Assembly (NCBI RefSeq): GCF_000010525.1
Contig: NC_009937.1
Coordinates: 3,787,501 to 3,851,500 of the forward strand
Direction: 5' to 3'
Length of the DNA stretch: 64,000 nt
Origin: Azorhizobium caulinodans ORS 571
Lineage (GTDB): Bacteria; Pseudomonadota; Alphaproteobacteria; Rhizobiales; Xanthobacteraceae
Part shown: one piece after another, positions 1 to 9,769 of the stretch
Layout: each line of letters starts with the position of its first letter
Position numbering within the stretch: position 1 is the stretch's first letter
Position numbers and translations under genes: made by a program
The notes under the pieces: model-generated
Told to the model about the DNA's origin: nothing
What the model saw: the letters and a program-made list of their open reading frames with translations, nothing else
The model's database searches: none

Positions 1-33
1 ATCGTCCAGGTCTTTCCTGAAATGGAACAGGGC

Positions 34-59
34 GGCGGCCCGGTGGAGACCGGGCCGCC
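34..59 (-). terminator. hairpin after the ABC importer operon
   Basis: Perfect 11-bp inverted repeat (arms 34-44 and 49-59, loop GGAG) starting 8 bp past the stop codon of the leftward binding-protein gene. It has no clear T-run, so it may stabilise the mRNA end rather than terminate alone. Bases 1-33 hold nothing I recognise. Confidence 0.55.
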
Positions 60-67
60 TCGTCAAA

Positions 68-871
68 TCACTTCAACATGTCTTCCGGCAGCGAGGTCCC
101 GTTGTAGCGGGTGTAGATCTCGTTCAGCTTGCCGTTCTTCAGGTTGGTGGCGATCACCTTGTTGACCGCCTCCCGCAGCGCATCGTCGCCCTTGCGCAGA
201 CCGGCCGCATAGGGGTTGGTCTTGAGCACCAGCTTGATTTCCAGCGGATCGTTGGGACGGCGCGCATTCACCGCCGCCATCACCTGCGGCGAGGAGGCCA
301 TGATGTTCACCTGGCCGGACACCAGCGCGGTGATGAGGGTCGCGTCGTCGTCATAGCGCACCATCTCGGCGCCCTGCGCCTGGGTGGTGGCTTCCTTGTC
401 GTTGCTGGAGCCGCGGGTGGTGCCGAGGCGCTTGCCCACGAGGTCCTTCAGATCCTTGACGGCAACGCTCTTGGGCGCGGCGACGACGATCTGGATCACG
501 CCGTAGGGATCGGAGAAGTCGATCACCTTCTTGCGCTCGTCGGTAACGCTGAACGAGGCCATCACCAGATCCGCCTTGCCGGTGAGCAGGAAGGGGATGC
601 GGTTGGGGCTCGTGACCTGCACGATCTCCAGCGGGAAGCCGAGATCGGCGGCGATGAGCTTGGCGCTCTCCACATCCGAGCCGGTGGGCTGCATGTTGGC
701 ATCGTTCATGCCGAAGGGCGGGGAGCCGAGGTCCACCGCGATTAGGATCTTGCCGCGCTTCTTGATCTCGTCGAGCGTGTCGGCGCGGGCCGGCAGGGCA
801 AAGCTGCCCATGGCCGCAAGGCCGGCGGCCCCGGCGAGAAAGGCGCGACGGCCGATGTTCAGGCGCTCCAT
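68..871 (-). CDS. ABC transporter substrate-binding protein, polar amino-acid type (SBP family 3)
   Basis: Periplasmic receptor for the ABC importer encoded just upstream in the same operon. The 267-residue protein begins MERLNIGRRAFLAGAAG, a Tat-like twin-arginine signal ending near ALPARA. The mature part has family-3 features (KRGKILIAVDLGSPPFG, then GSDVESAKLIAADLG and KADLVMASFSVTDERKKVIDFSDPY). The start at 871 was preferred to an in-frame one 87 bp upstream because the signal peptide begins there and an AAGAAGGGA ribosome site precedes it. It lies 83 bp after the ATPase gene. Family-3 receptors bind amino acids, opines or related small polar compounds. The oxidoreductase at the head of the operon hints at a sugar-derived or opine-like ligand, but the substrate is not deducible. 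Confidence 0.9.
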   Translation of the reverse strand: MERLNIGRRAFLAGAAGLAAMGSFALPARADTLDEIKKRGKILIAVDLGSPPFGMNDANMQPTGSDVESAKLIAADLGFPLEIVQVTSPNRIPFLLTGKADLVMASFSVTDERKKVIDFSDPYGVIQIVVAAPKSVAVKDLKDLVGKRLGTTRGSSNDKEATTQAQGAEMVRYDDDATLITALVSGQVNIMASSPQVMAAVNARRPNDPLEIKLVLKTNPYAAGLRKGDDALREAVNKVIATNLKNGKLNEIYTRYNGTSLPEDMLK

Positions 872-954
872 GGTTCCATCCCTTCTTGTGTGCTTGGCGT
901 CGGTTTGAGAGTGGCGTCGGCGTTTTTGGTTATGGCAGGCGCTGGGCCAGCAGG

Positions 955-1666
<712 letters not shown>

Positions 1667-1683
<17 letters not shown>

Positions 1684-2320
1684 TGAGCTTCCTTTCCAGG
1701 CTGCGGCTCCAGGTCGAGAGCGGATAGCAGAGGACGAAATAGATGCTGGCCACCACGATGAAGATGGTGAACGGCTCGAAGATGGAGTTGTTGACGAGCT
1801 TGCCCGCCTGAGACAGCTCGATGAAGCCCACCACGGAGGCCAGCGACGTGTTCTTCACGATCTGCACCAGGAAGCCCACGGTGGGTGCAGTGGCGATGCG
1901 CATGGCCTGCGGCAGCACCACCTTGGTCATGCGCTGCCAGCGGCTGAGCGACAGGCATTCAGCCGCCTCCCACTGCGTCTTGGGCACGCTCTCGATGCAA
2001 CCGCGCCAGATTTCCGCAAGGAAGCCCGAGGCATAGATAGTGAGGCCGAGGCCCGCCGAGAGGATGGCCGGCACTTCCTTGAAGCCGACGATGGCGATCC
2101 CGAAGTAGAACAGGAACAGCAGGATCAGGAGGGGCGTGCCCTGCACGATCTGGATGTAGCCGATGGCGATGCCGCGCACGACGGGGCTGGGAGAGACCCG
2201 CGCCAGCGCCACAAGGAAGCCGACGATGCCGCCGCCCACGAAGGCGATGGCCGAGAGGCCGACCGTCCACAGCGCGGCCCAGCACAGAAACTCGAAGTGA
2301 GTCAGGGTAAAGGTTGGCAT
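1667..2320 (-). CDS. amino-acid-type ABC transporter permease (HisMQ family), second subunit
   Basis: Inner-membrane permease, 217 residues with about five hydrophobic segments. The HisMQ signature region reads LSAGLGLTIYASGFLAEIWRGCIESVPKTQWEAAECLSLS, where the EAA loop contacts the ATPase. The ATG at 2320 was chosen over an upstream in-frame codon because the longer N-terminus is Arg/Ser-rich and non-membrane. It starts 10 bp after the partner permease stops and overlaps the ATPase gene. Two HisMQ permeases, one ATPase and one receptor make a complete importer. Confidence 0.92.
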
Positions 2321-2330
2321 CCCATTCCCC

Positions 2331-3014
2331 TCAGAGCGCCGTGCCGAGCTTGCGGCGCCGCACGAACACCACAAGACCGAACAGCCAGAAGGCGAGGCGC
2401 ACCACGAAGGACAGCGCCAGATAGAGCACGCCGACGACGATATAGGTCTCGAAGCTGCGGAAGGTGTCGGACTGGATGCGGTTGGCCACCGCCGTCAGTT
2501 CCTCGGCAGAGATCTGCGAGGTGATGGACGAGGCCAGCATCAGCAGCACGTACTGGCTGGTGAGCGCCGGATAAACCCGCTCGATGGCGGGGCGCACGAT
2601 CACGTGCCAATAGGTCTGCGGCCGGCTGAGGCCGAGGCACTCTGCGGCTTCCAGCTGCGACTTGTGGATGGACTCAAGGCCCGCCCGCACGATCTCGCTG
2701 GTATAGGCACCCACATTCACCACCAGCGCCAGCACCGCCGCGAGGTTGGCGGAGACGTGGATGCCCAGCGTGGCGATGCCGAAATAGACGATGAACACCT
2801 GCACCAGCAGCGGCGTGTTGCGGATGATCTCCACATAGGTCGCCACGAGGAACTTCACCCACGGCGGGCCATCCGCCCGGCCGATGGCGCAGAGGGTGCC
2901 GAGAATGAAGCCCAGCACCGTCGATATCAGGGACAGTTGCAGCGTGAGCCACACGCCCATGGCGAACTCGCGCCAGAAGGGCAGAAGAACCGCGAAGTCG
3001 AACTGATAGGTCAT
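2331..3014 (-). CDS. amino-acid-type ABC transporter permease (HisMQ family), first subunit
   Basis: Inner-membrane permease of 227 residues. The N-terminal helix region is LPFWREFAMGVWLTLQLSLISTVLGFILGT, and the EAA loop reads EIVRAGLESIHKSQLEAAECLGLSRPQ. The ATG at 3014 overlaps the stop of the upstream oxidoreductase gene as ATGA, which indicates coupled translation and an operon shared by enzyme and transporter. It ends 10 bp before the second permease. A start 93 bp further upstream would lie inside the oxidoreductase gene and add a non-membrane Arg-rich stretch, so it was rejected. Confidence 0.92.
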   Translation of the reverse strand: MTYQFDFAVLLPFWREFAMGVWLTLQLSLISTVLGFILGTLCAIGRADGPPWVKFLVATYVEIIRNTPLLVQVFIVYFGIATLGIHVSANLAAVLALVVNVGAYTSEIVRAGLESIHKSQLEAAECLGLSRPQTYWHVIVRPAIERVYPALTSQYVLLMLASSITSQISAEELTAVANRIQSDTFRSFETYIVVGVLYLALSFVVRLAFWLFGLVVFVRRRKLGTAL

Positions 3015-4162
3015 GCGCCGCTCCGCGCGGTTTTCGGCGGCGACGCACGCCTGGCCATCACGCCGTCCAGCAGCGGGGTGGCCGGCACGCCCCCCGCCTC
3101 TCCCCACCAGCTCAGGAACGCGGCGATGCGGCGCTCCACCTTGGTGGCGTGGTTCTGCGCGATGTCCGAGATGCGATGATCGAGGAACGGATTGAGGAAG
3201 CGGTCCATGGTGGTGGCGAGATAGGCCTGCGCCTCCTCGCCCATGCCATGGGCGGCAAAGCCCGGCAGCACTTCGGCGCGATAGAGGCCATCAAGGCGAT
3301 CGCGCACCGCGCCATCGGCAAGGATGGCCTTCACGGTCTCGTCCGGATCACGCCCTTCCGAGCGCCAGATGTCGGCGAGCACGGTGTGGCCGAGATTGAG
3401 GATGTGCAGCTTCAGCCGCTCGAAGGGACCGAGATCATCCGCCATCACCACGCAGGGATGATCGAAGGGCGCGACAAGGCCCGGCCGGCGTTCGATGGCC
3501 CAGAGCGCGTAGGGCTCGGCCACCGCGCCCACGGGATCGAGCGCCTGCGAGACGATGCGGTCCACCAGCGTGTCGGCGAAGATCACGTCCCGCTCCAGCC
3601 ACGCAAGGAAGGCGGCGGGCGCCTGCGCATCAGTGGCGAGCGCGCGCACGGTCTGCGCCAGCACGCGGCCGTTGCCGTTGATGAGCTCGCACGGCAGCAC
3701 CGTGAGCGGACGACCGCCCTGCCGCCAGCGGCGGTGCAGGAGCGCGGTGAGCTTGCCGGGGAAGGACTGGGGCACGCCGCCGGCCAGCAGCGCGGGATCG
3801 CGATCGGCTGCCGCCACCTCGTAGCCAGCGTCCGCCGTGTTGGAAACGATCAGGTCCGCTTCCGTTGCGAAGAGCTCGGACACGGCCTCCCAGTCGCGGG
3901 CGGCGGAGAGGCCGCGATCCACGCTGCGCACGTCGATCCGGCGCTCGATCCGGGCGCCGTTCTCAAGGCCGCGGATGATGACGGGATAGCCCTCCGGACG
4001 GCCGAAGGCAGCGACGCGTCCGGCGCGGTCGGCGGAACCCGAAGCCTGCACGACGGCGATGGGGCTGACGGCCTGGCCGGCCTCGCGCGCCTCGTGCACG
4101 AAGAGGTCCACATGTGCCTGCAGGAAGCGGCTGGTTCCGAACTGAATGATGCGGCCGGTCAC
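3011..4162 (-). CDS. mannitol dehydrogenase-family oxidoreductase (tagaturonate/fructuronate reductase-like)
   Basis: NAD-dependent oxidoreductase of the COG0246 family, which reduces or oxidises sugar acids (altronate/tagaturonate, mannonate/fructuronate) or polyols. Visible are the N-terminal GRIIQFGTSRFLQAHVDLF, characteristic of the family's dinucleotide-binding start, an ELINGNGRVL segment, and the C-terminal helical domain with LKLHILNLGHTVLADIW. The start is taken as GTG at 4162 (383 residues), because AAAGG lies about 9 nt upstream and the family homology begins there. An ATG at 4306 would add 48 unrelated residues. It is the first gene of the leftward transporter operon and faces a GntR gene across 220 bp. 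Residue-level substrate specificity cannot be read, and UxaB proteins of about 480 residues are longer. Confidence 0.8.
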   Translation of the reverse strand: MTGRIIQFGTSRFLQAHVDLFVHEAREAGQAVSPIAVVQASGSADRAGRVAAFGRPEGYPVIIRGLENGARIERRIDVRSVDRGLSAARDWEAVSELFATEADLIVSNTADAGYEVAAADRDPALLAGGVPQSFPGKLTALLHRRWRQGGRPLTVLPCELINGNGRVLAQTVRALATDAQAPAAFLAWLERDVIFADTLVDRIVSQALDPVGAVAEPYALWAIERRPGLVAPFDHPCVVMADDLGPFERLKLHILNLGHTVLADIWRSEGRDPDETVKAILADGAVRDRLDGLYRAEVLPGFAAHGMGEEAQAYLATTMDRFLNPFLDHRISDIAQNHATKVERRIAAFLSWWGEAGGVPATPLLDGVMARRASPPKTARSGA

Positions 4163-4382
4163 GCGAAGACGCCTTTCACCCACAAGGCGAAACGGATTCG
4201 AGACACGGCTGCCGGGCAAGCCCAAGCCTGGCTCATCGAGCGCTCTCCCTGATTTTCGTTCTTGTCTAGTTAAATATGAAAATCCATGGTGTGCGAACAG
4301 AGTCAATCGGTTTTTTATGCACTAAAATACAAACAGGCATCCCCGCGAAGCGGATGCCCGAACGGGAGTGGGACGCTGAATC
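4163..4382. promoter_or_regulatory. divergent promoter region, oxidoreductase/ABC operon versus GntR gene
   Basis: 220-bp gap between divergent genes. It has a conspicuously AT-rich core at about 4255-4345 in otherwise very GC-rich surroundings, as expected for back-to-back promoters. FCD-type GntR proteins usually bind here. I could not settle on a single convincing palindrome, so no operator is marked. Confidence 0.5.
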
Positions 4383-5387
4383 ATGCGGGGGAACAGCCTT
4401 TTCAAGCGCACCTACAACCAGTGTTTGAGCCTGCTCGGCGACCTGCCGCCGGGCGCGCGACTGGGCTCGGAGGCGCAGCTGGCGCAGGTACTGGAAGTCA
4501 GCCGGACGACGGTGCGGGCGGTGCTGGCCGCGCTGGCCGAAGCCGGCCTCGTGACCGCGGAGGCCGGCCGGCGCCAGCTCGCGCGCCATCCGACGCCGGC
4601 CCACTATTTTCCCGAGCCGCAGACGGAATCCGTCCGCGCCAGTGTTGAGCGCCAGTTCATGCAGTGGGTGTTGCAGGGCGATTTCCGCCCCGGCCAGCTC
4701 ATCCATTGTGCGGAACTGGCGCGACAGTTCAATACCTCAACCACGGCGATCCGCGAATATCTCAGCCACTTCAGCCACTTCGGACTTATTGAGCGACGAC
4801 CTAACAGTGCCTGGGTATTCAAGGGCATCACCGCGGATTTCGCGGCCGAGATCTATGAGATCCGCGAGATGTTCGAGCTGCGCTCCGCCCAGCGCTTCGC
4901 CAGCCTGCCGCCGGAGGCTCCCGCGTGGCGGGAGCTCGATGCCCTGGAGGCGGAACACCATGCGCTGCTGAAGGAAATCCATGTCCGCTACAGGGATTTC
5001 TCCCGCCTCGACGAGCGGCTGCACCGGCTGATCCATGACGCCTCGCACAACCGCTTCATGATGGATTTCTACGACGTCATCTCCATGATCTTCCACTACC
5101 ATTACCAGTGGAACAAGGCGGACGAGAAAGAGCGCAACACCGTCGCCATCCACGAACACCTTGCCTATATCGCTGCGCTGCGCAGCCGCGACGCCCGTGC
5201 CATCGAAGCCAAGTGCCGGGCCCATCTGCGCACCGCCCGCTCGACGCTGCTGCGCTCCATCGACGCCGGTCCCCTGCGTCCTGGCGCGAGCCTGCCGCTG
5301 GATCCGGATCGCCCTCCCCTCGCCCTTCCGGTGGGGCCGTCCCATTCCAAGGCCAAGCGGTCGCCCGTTGCAGCGAGGCGGCGCTGA
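4383..5387 (+). CDS. GntR/FCD transcriptional regulator with two winged-helix segments
   Basis: Predicted ligand-responsive repressor or activator of the divergent oxidoreductase/ABC operon. At 334 residues it is about 90 longer than a usual FadR/FCD protein. The extra length is a second GntR-like helix-turn-helix: residues about 20-62 read PPGARLGSEAQLAQVLEVSR followed by TTVRAVLAALAEAGLV, and residues about 95-145 read FRPGQLIHCAELARQFNTST followed by AIREYLSHFSHFGLI. The FCD ligand domain follows (EIYEIREMFELRSAQRF, DERLHRLIHDASHNRFM, IHEHLAYIAALRSRDARAIEA), with Asp and His residues at the usual metal/ligand positions. The start at 4383 has GGGAGTGGGA upstream. A bidirectional hairpin lies 24 bp after the stop. 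Confidence 0.88.
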   Translation: MRGNSLFKRTYNQCLSLLGDLPPGARLGSEAQLAQVLEVSRTTVRAVLAALAEAGLVTAEAGRRQLARHPTPAHYFPEPQTESVRASVERQFMQWVLQGDFRPGQLIHCAELARQFNTSTTAIREYLSHFSHFGLIERRPNSAWVFKGITADFAAEIYEIREMFELRSAQRFASLPPEAPAWRELDALEAEHHALLKEIHVRYRDFSRLDERLHRLIHDASHNRFMMDFYDVISMIFHYHYQWNKADEKERNTVAIHEHLAYIAALRSRDARAIEAKCRAHLRTARSTLLRSIDAGPLRPGASLPLDPDRPPLALPVGPSHSKAKRSPVAARRR

Positions 5388-5410
5388 GGCCGGCGGCCAC
5401 TCCAAAGAGA

Positions 5411-5440
5411 AACGGGAGGGGCTTATCCGCCCCTCCCGTT
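5411..5440. terminator. bidirectional terminator between GntR gene and RND operon
   Basis: Perfect 12-bp stem (5411-5422 with 5429-5440) and 6-nt loop between two convergent genes. On the minus strand the stem is followed by a T-rich run (TTTCTCTTT), so it should end the RND operon; it probably also stops GntR transcripts. Confidence 0.8.
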
Positions 5441-5465
5441 GCCTCTCATTGCCGATCTGCGATCC

Positions 5466-8400
5466 TCACGCGCCGTGTTCGGCCGCGTGCGGCGGGGCCG
5501 CAACCTCCTCGTCCCTGGCTTCCTTATGGTGCGTCTCGCCGATCAGCACATAGGCGGCGGGCACCACATAGAGGGTGAACAGCGTGCCGATGGCGAGGCC
5601 CGTGGCGATGACGAGGCCGAGGTTGTAGCGCGAGGCGGCGCCCGCGCCGGAGGCGAAGATCAGCGGCACCACGCCGAGCACCATGGCTGCCGTGGTCATG
5701 AGGATGGGCCGCAGCCGCAGGGTCGCCGCGGCGATGATCGCGTCCCGCTTCGATTTGCCTTCGAGCTGAAGCTCGTTGGCCACTTCCAGCATCAGGATGC
5801 CGTGCTTGCTGATGAGGCCCATGAGGGTGGTGAGCCCGACCTGCGTGTAGATGTTGATGCTCGCGCCACCGATGCCGACGCTGATGAACAGCAGCGCACC
5901 GGCGAGCGACATGGGCACCGACAGCAGGATGACCACCGGATCGCGGAAGCTGTTGAACAGAGCCGCGAGCGCCAGGAAGATCACGATCAGCGCGAAGGCG
6001 AAGGTGGTGACGAAGCCGCCGCTCTCCTGCACGTACTGCCGCGAGGCGCCGCCGAAATCGAGCGTATAGCCGGCCGGCAGCGTCCGCTTGGCGAGATCCT
6101 GAAGCGCCGTGATGGCGTCACCCGTCGTCACGCCCGGCGCCACCACGCCGGCGATGGTCGCGGCATTCACCTGCTGGAAGTGATTGAGGGATTCCGGAAC
6201 CGTCTTGGTCTCGATGCGGGCCACGGTGGACAGCGGAACCATCGTGCCGTCGCCGGTGCGGATATAATAATCCAGCACCTGATCGGTGTTGAGGCGCGCC
6301 TCCTGCTTCACCTGCGGGATCACCTTGTAGGAGCGCCCGTCGAGGCTGAAGTAGTTCACGTAGCCGCCGCCGAGGAGCGAGGAAAGCGCTCCGCCGACCC
6401 CGTTCATGGTGAGGCCGAGCAGCGAGGTCTTCTCGCGGTCGATGACCAGAGAAGCTTGAGGCTGGTCGATCTTCAGATCGTTGTTGAGGAAGATGAACAG
6501 GCCCGTGTTCAGCGCATCCTGCAGGAACTTGCTGGCCACCTCGTTCAGCTTGTCGAATCCGTCGGAGGTGCCGATGACGATCTGCATCGGCAGGCCGTTG
6601 GAGCCCGGCAGCGGGGATTGCTGGAAGGCGACGATCTTCTGCCCCGCCACCTGGTTCAGCTCCTGCTGGATCATCGGTTGCAGGGTCTTCGTGGTGGCCT
6701 TGCGCTGGTCCCACGGCTTTAGCACCCAACCGGCGATGCTCGTGGAGGGGCTTTCCACCTGAAAGACCGTCTCCGTCTCCGGATGCTTGGCGAAGGTCTC
6801 GAACGTCTGCCCGTTGTAGAGCTGCTTCTGCTGAAGCGTCGCATTGGGGGCGGAGATGCTCTGGGCCAGGATGATGCCCTGGTCCTCCTCCGGCGCCAGC
6901 TCGCTCTGGGCGGAACTGTAGAGCCAATAGACGCTGCACAGCACCAGACCCGCAAAGACGGCGATGACGGGCAGATAGTTCAGCGCGCCGGTGAGCGAGC
7001 GGGAATAGGCCGCCGTCACGGCACCCATCACGCGGTCCACCGCCAGCACCATGCGCGATTCAAGATCGCCGCCGGCATGGTCCACGGGCTTCAGCATGCG
7101 CGCCGACATCATGGGTGTGAGTGTCAGCGCCACTACGGCGGAGATGGTGACCGCGCCCACGAGGGTGAAGGCGAACTCGGTGAACAGCGCACCGGTGAGG
7201 CCACCCTGGAAGCCGATGGGCACATAGACCGCCACCAGAACCACCGTCATGGCGATGATGGGGTTGGCGAGCTGGCGGGCGGAGGCGAATGCGGCCTGAA
7301 GCGCTGTCATCCCCTCCTCCATGTGATGGTTGACGCTTTCCACGACGATGATCGCGTCGTCCACCACAAGGCCGATGGCGAGCACGAGCGCCAGCAGCGT
7401 CAGGAGATTGATGCTGAAGCCGAAGGCCAGCATCATCAGGAAGGTGCCGATGAGCGAGAGCGGGATGGCGATGACCGGAATGAGCACCGAGCGCCAGGAC
7501 CCCAGGAACGCGAACACCACGATGGTCACGATGACCAGCGCTTCGACCAGCGTATGAATCACCTCCTCGATGGAGCTGTTCACGAAGTCCGAGCTGTCAT
7601 AGATCACGCCCATGGTGAGCCCGCTCGGCAGTTGCCGCTCGATCTCCGGCAGCGCGGCGCGCACGCCCTTGATCACGTCGAGCAGATTGGCGGACGGGGC
7701 GATCTGGATGCCGACGTAGACGGACTGATTGCCGTTGAACATGGTGGCGGAATCGTAATCGTCCGAGCCGAGCGTGACATTGGCCACGTCCTTCAGCCGC
7801 ACGATGGCGCCATTGGCCTGCTTGACGATGAGGTTCTTGAACTCGTCCACATTGTGCAGGCTGGTGGAGGCGGTGAGGTTCACCTGAACCATCTGCCCCT
7901 TGGTGTTGCCGAGGCTCGCGATATAGTCGTTGTTGGTGAGCGCGGTCGAGACTTCGGAAGCCGTGACGCCATAGGCCGCGAGCCGGATGGGGTCGAGCCA
8001 GGCGCGCATGGCGAAGGTCTTGCTGCCGAGCAGTTCCGCTGTCTGGACGCCTTCCACCGCCTGAAGCTTCGGCTGCACCACGCGGATTAGATAGTCCGTC
8101 ACCTGATTGGGCGCGATCGCGTCGCTGCGGAAGCCGATATACATGGCATCGATGGTCTGCCCGACCTTCACCGTCAGTACCGGCTGCTGCGTGCCGGTGG
8201 GGAGCTGGTTGAGGACCGAATTGACCTTGGTGTTGATCTCGGTGAGCGCCTTGCCGGTATCGTAATTGAGCCGCAGGTTTGCGGTGATCGTGCTGGTGCC
8301 CGTTGTGCTGGTCGAGGTCATGTAGTCGATGCCGTTCGCCTGGGCGATGGCATTTTCGAGCGGCGTGGTGATGAAGCCGGCCACCACGTCCGGATCCGCG

Positions 8401-8561
8401 CCGGGATAGGTCGTCGAGACGGTGACGATGGCGTTCTGCGTGCGCGGATATTGCAGGATGGGCATGGAGCTCATGGCCCGCAGGCCCAGCACCAGGATCA
8501 TCAGGCTGACGACGATCGCGAGCACCGGCCGGCGGATGAAGATATCGGTGAAGGACGACAT
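5466..8561 (-). CDS. RND multidrug efflux pump, inner-membrane permease (HAE1 family)
   Basis: Proton-driven pump subunit of a tripartite efflux system, 1031 residues, standard for the AcrB/MdtC class. It starts MSSFTDIFIRRPVLAIVV, with the usual first helix after a short cytoplasmic arm. The proton-relay aspartates appear in VLAIGLVVDDAIIVVESV in TM4. The second half repeats the fold (FALIVIFLALAALFNSFRDPVVILLSVP). An early stretch, QYPRTQNAIVTVSTTYPGAD, places it nearer MdtBC/MexK-type pumps than AcrB itself. It begins 12 bp after the adaptor gene, with GGAGG 6 nt before ATG. It is the last gene of the OMF-adaptor-pump operon, presumably controlled by the divergent TetR. Substrates are unknown. 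Confidence 0.95.
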   Translation of the reverse strand: MSSFTDIFIRRPVLAIVVSLMILVLGLRAMSSMPILQYPRTQNAIVTVSTTYPGADPDVVAGFITTPLENAIAQANGIDYMTSTSTTGTSTITANLRLNYDTGKALTEINTKVNSVLNQLPTGTQQPVLTVKVGQTIDAMYIGFRSDAIAPNQVTDYLIRVVQPKLQAVEGVQTAELLGSKTFAMRAWLDPIRLAAYGVTASEVSTALTNNDYIASLGNTKGQMVQVNLTASTSLHNVDEFKNLIVKQANGAIVRLKDVANVTLGSDDYDSATMFNGNQSVYVGIQIAPSANLLDVIKGVRAALPEIERQLPSGLTMGVIYDSSDFVNSSIEEVIHTLVEALVIVTIVVFAFLGSWRSVLIPVIAIPLSLIGTFLMMLAFGFSINLLTLLALVLAIGLVVDDAIIVVESVNHHMEEGMTALQAAFASARQLANPIIAMTVVLVAVYVPIGFQGGLTGALFTEFAFTLVGAVTISAVVALTLTPMMSARMLKPVDHAGGDLESRMVLAVDRVMGAVTAAYSRSLTGALNYLPVIAVFAGLVLCSVYWLYSSAQSELAPEEDQGIILAQSISAPNATLQQKQLYNGQTFETFAKHPETETVFQVESPSTSIAGWVLKPWDQRKATTKTLQPMIQQELNQVAGQKIVAFQQSPLPGSNGLPMQIVIGTSDGFDKLNEVASKFLQDALNTGLFIFLNNDLKIDQPQASLVIDREKTSLLGLTMNGVGGALSSLLGGGYVNYFSLDGRSYKVIPQVKQEARLNTDQVLDYYIRTGDGTMVPLSTVARIETKTVPESLNHFQQVNAATIAGVVAPGVTTGDAITALQDLAKRTLPAGYTLDFGGASRQYVQESGGFVTTFAFALIVIFLALAALFNSFRDPVVILLSVPMSLAGALLFISVGIGGASINIYTQVGLTTLMGLISKHGILMLEVANELQLEGKSKRDAIIAAATLRLRPILMTTAAMVLGVVPLIFASGAGAASRYNLGLVIATGLAIGTLFTLYVVPAAYVLIGETHHKEARDEEVAAPPHAAEHGA

Positions 8562-8573
8562 GCGCGCCTCCGC

Positions 8574-9695
8574 TCAGCGGTCGGTGATGGAGGGAGAGGG
8601 CGTATTCGTCGGCAGGACGGCGTTGTTGACGGTGACCTGCGAGCCGTTGTGCAGCTTCATCTGCCCCGCCACGACGATCTGGTCGCCCGCCGCGAGGCCG
8701 GAGGTCACGGCGATCTGATCGCCGCGGGTTTCACCCGTCTTCACGAACACCTGCTTGACCGAGAGGCCGGTCGACGAGCCTTCCTTCTTCTCCACCACGA
8801 AGGCGATGTCGCCGTAGGGGTTCGCGGTGATCGCCGTCTGCGGGACCGTCACGAGATCGGAGGGCTTCCCGACGGAAACCTCCACGGTCGCGAACATGCC
8901 CGGAAACAGGCGCTTGTCGTCATTCTTGAACTCCGCCCGCACCTGCACGTTGCGGGAGGAGGTGTCCACCTTCGGGCTCACCGCCGTGATCGTCCCCTCG
9001 AAGCTCTGGCCGGGATAGGTGTCCACGGTGGCCTTGACGGCCTGGCCGGTCTTGATGTCGGCCAGCGCCTGCTGCGGCAGATAGAAGTCCACGAAGATGG
9101 GGTTGAGCGACTGGAGGGTCACAATGGTCGTGCCGGCGCTGACATACTGGCCGAGATCCACCGCGCGGATGCCTAGGCGGCCGGAGAAGGGCGCCTTCAG
9201 CGTCTTCTTGTCCACCACCGCCTGCTGCTCGGTCACCTGCGCCAGCGCCTTCTTGAGGTTCGCCGTGTCGCTATCCACGGTCGCCTGGCTCACCGCGTGG
9301 ATCTTGAGCTGTTCCTTGTCGCGATTGAGGATGATGGCGCTGACGTCGGCGGTCGCCTTGAGGGCCTCGAGGTTCGCCCGCTCCTCGTCGTCGCGCAGCT
9401 TCAGGAGCACCTGCCCCTCCTGCACCTCGTCGCCGGACTTGAAGTTCAGTTCCGAGACGGTGCCAGAGCTTTCCAGCGCGAGGTCCGCACCGGCCTCCGC
9501 CCGCACGCTGCCGACCGCCTTGATGCTGGTCTGCCACGGCGAAAGCGCGGCCTCCATGGTGGCGACCGTCTGCGGGGGATCGCGCAGAGAGGCCAGTGCC
9601 TGCTTGATCATCGTGGCCTTGAACATCTGGAAGCCATAGAGGGCTCCGAAGACGAGGCCGACGGCGATCAGCATCATGATCATCCGCTTCTTCAT
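8574..9695 (-). CDS. RND efflux periplasmic adaptor (membrane fusion protein)
   Basis: Adaptor linking pump and outer-membrane channel, 373 residues. An N-terminal membrane anchor (MIMMLIAVGLVFGALYGF) is followed by the lipoyl/biotinyl half-motif LALESSGTVSELNFKSGDEV, an alpha-helical hairpin with a short coiled coil (about residues 105-165), the return lipoyl half (KAPFSGRLGIRAVDLGQYV), and the beta-barrel and membrane-proximal domains ending in GLAAGDQIVVAGQMKLHNGS. It has no lipobox, so it is held by an uncleaved anchor. AGGAGAAG lies 8 nt before ATG. It sits between the outer-membrane and pump genes in the same operon. Confidence 0.93.
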   Translation of the reverse strand: MKKRMIMMLIAVGLVFGALYGFQMFKATMIKQALASLRDPPQTVATMEAALSPWQTSIKAVGSVRAEAGADLALESSGTVSELNFKSGDEVQEGQVLLKLRDDEERANLEALKATADVSAIILNRDKEQLKIHAVSQATVDSDTANLKKALAQVTEQQAVVDKKTLKAPFSGRLGIRAVDLGQYVSAGTTIVTLQSLNPIFVDFYLPQQALADIKTGQAVKATVDTYPGQSFEGTITAVSPKVDTSSRNVQVRAEFKNDDKRLFPGMFATVEVSVGKPSDLVTVPQTAITANPYGDIAFVVEKKEGSSTGLSVKQVFVKTGETRGDQIAVTSGLAAGDQIVVAGQMKLHNGSQVTVNNAVLPTNTPSPSITDR

Positions 9696-9769
9696 GGATT
9701 GCTTCTCCTGGCCGCTCGGGGGCCGTCATGTCGCAAGGGTCGGACGCCGGCATCGAGCCGGCGGCGGCC

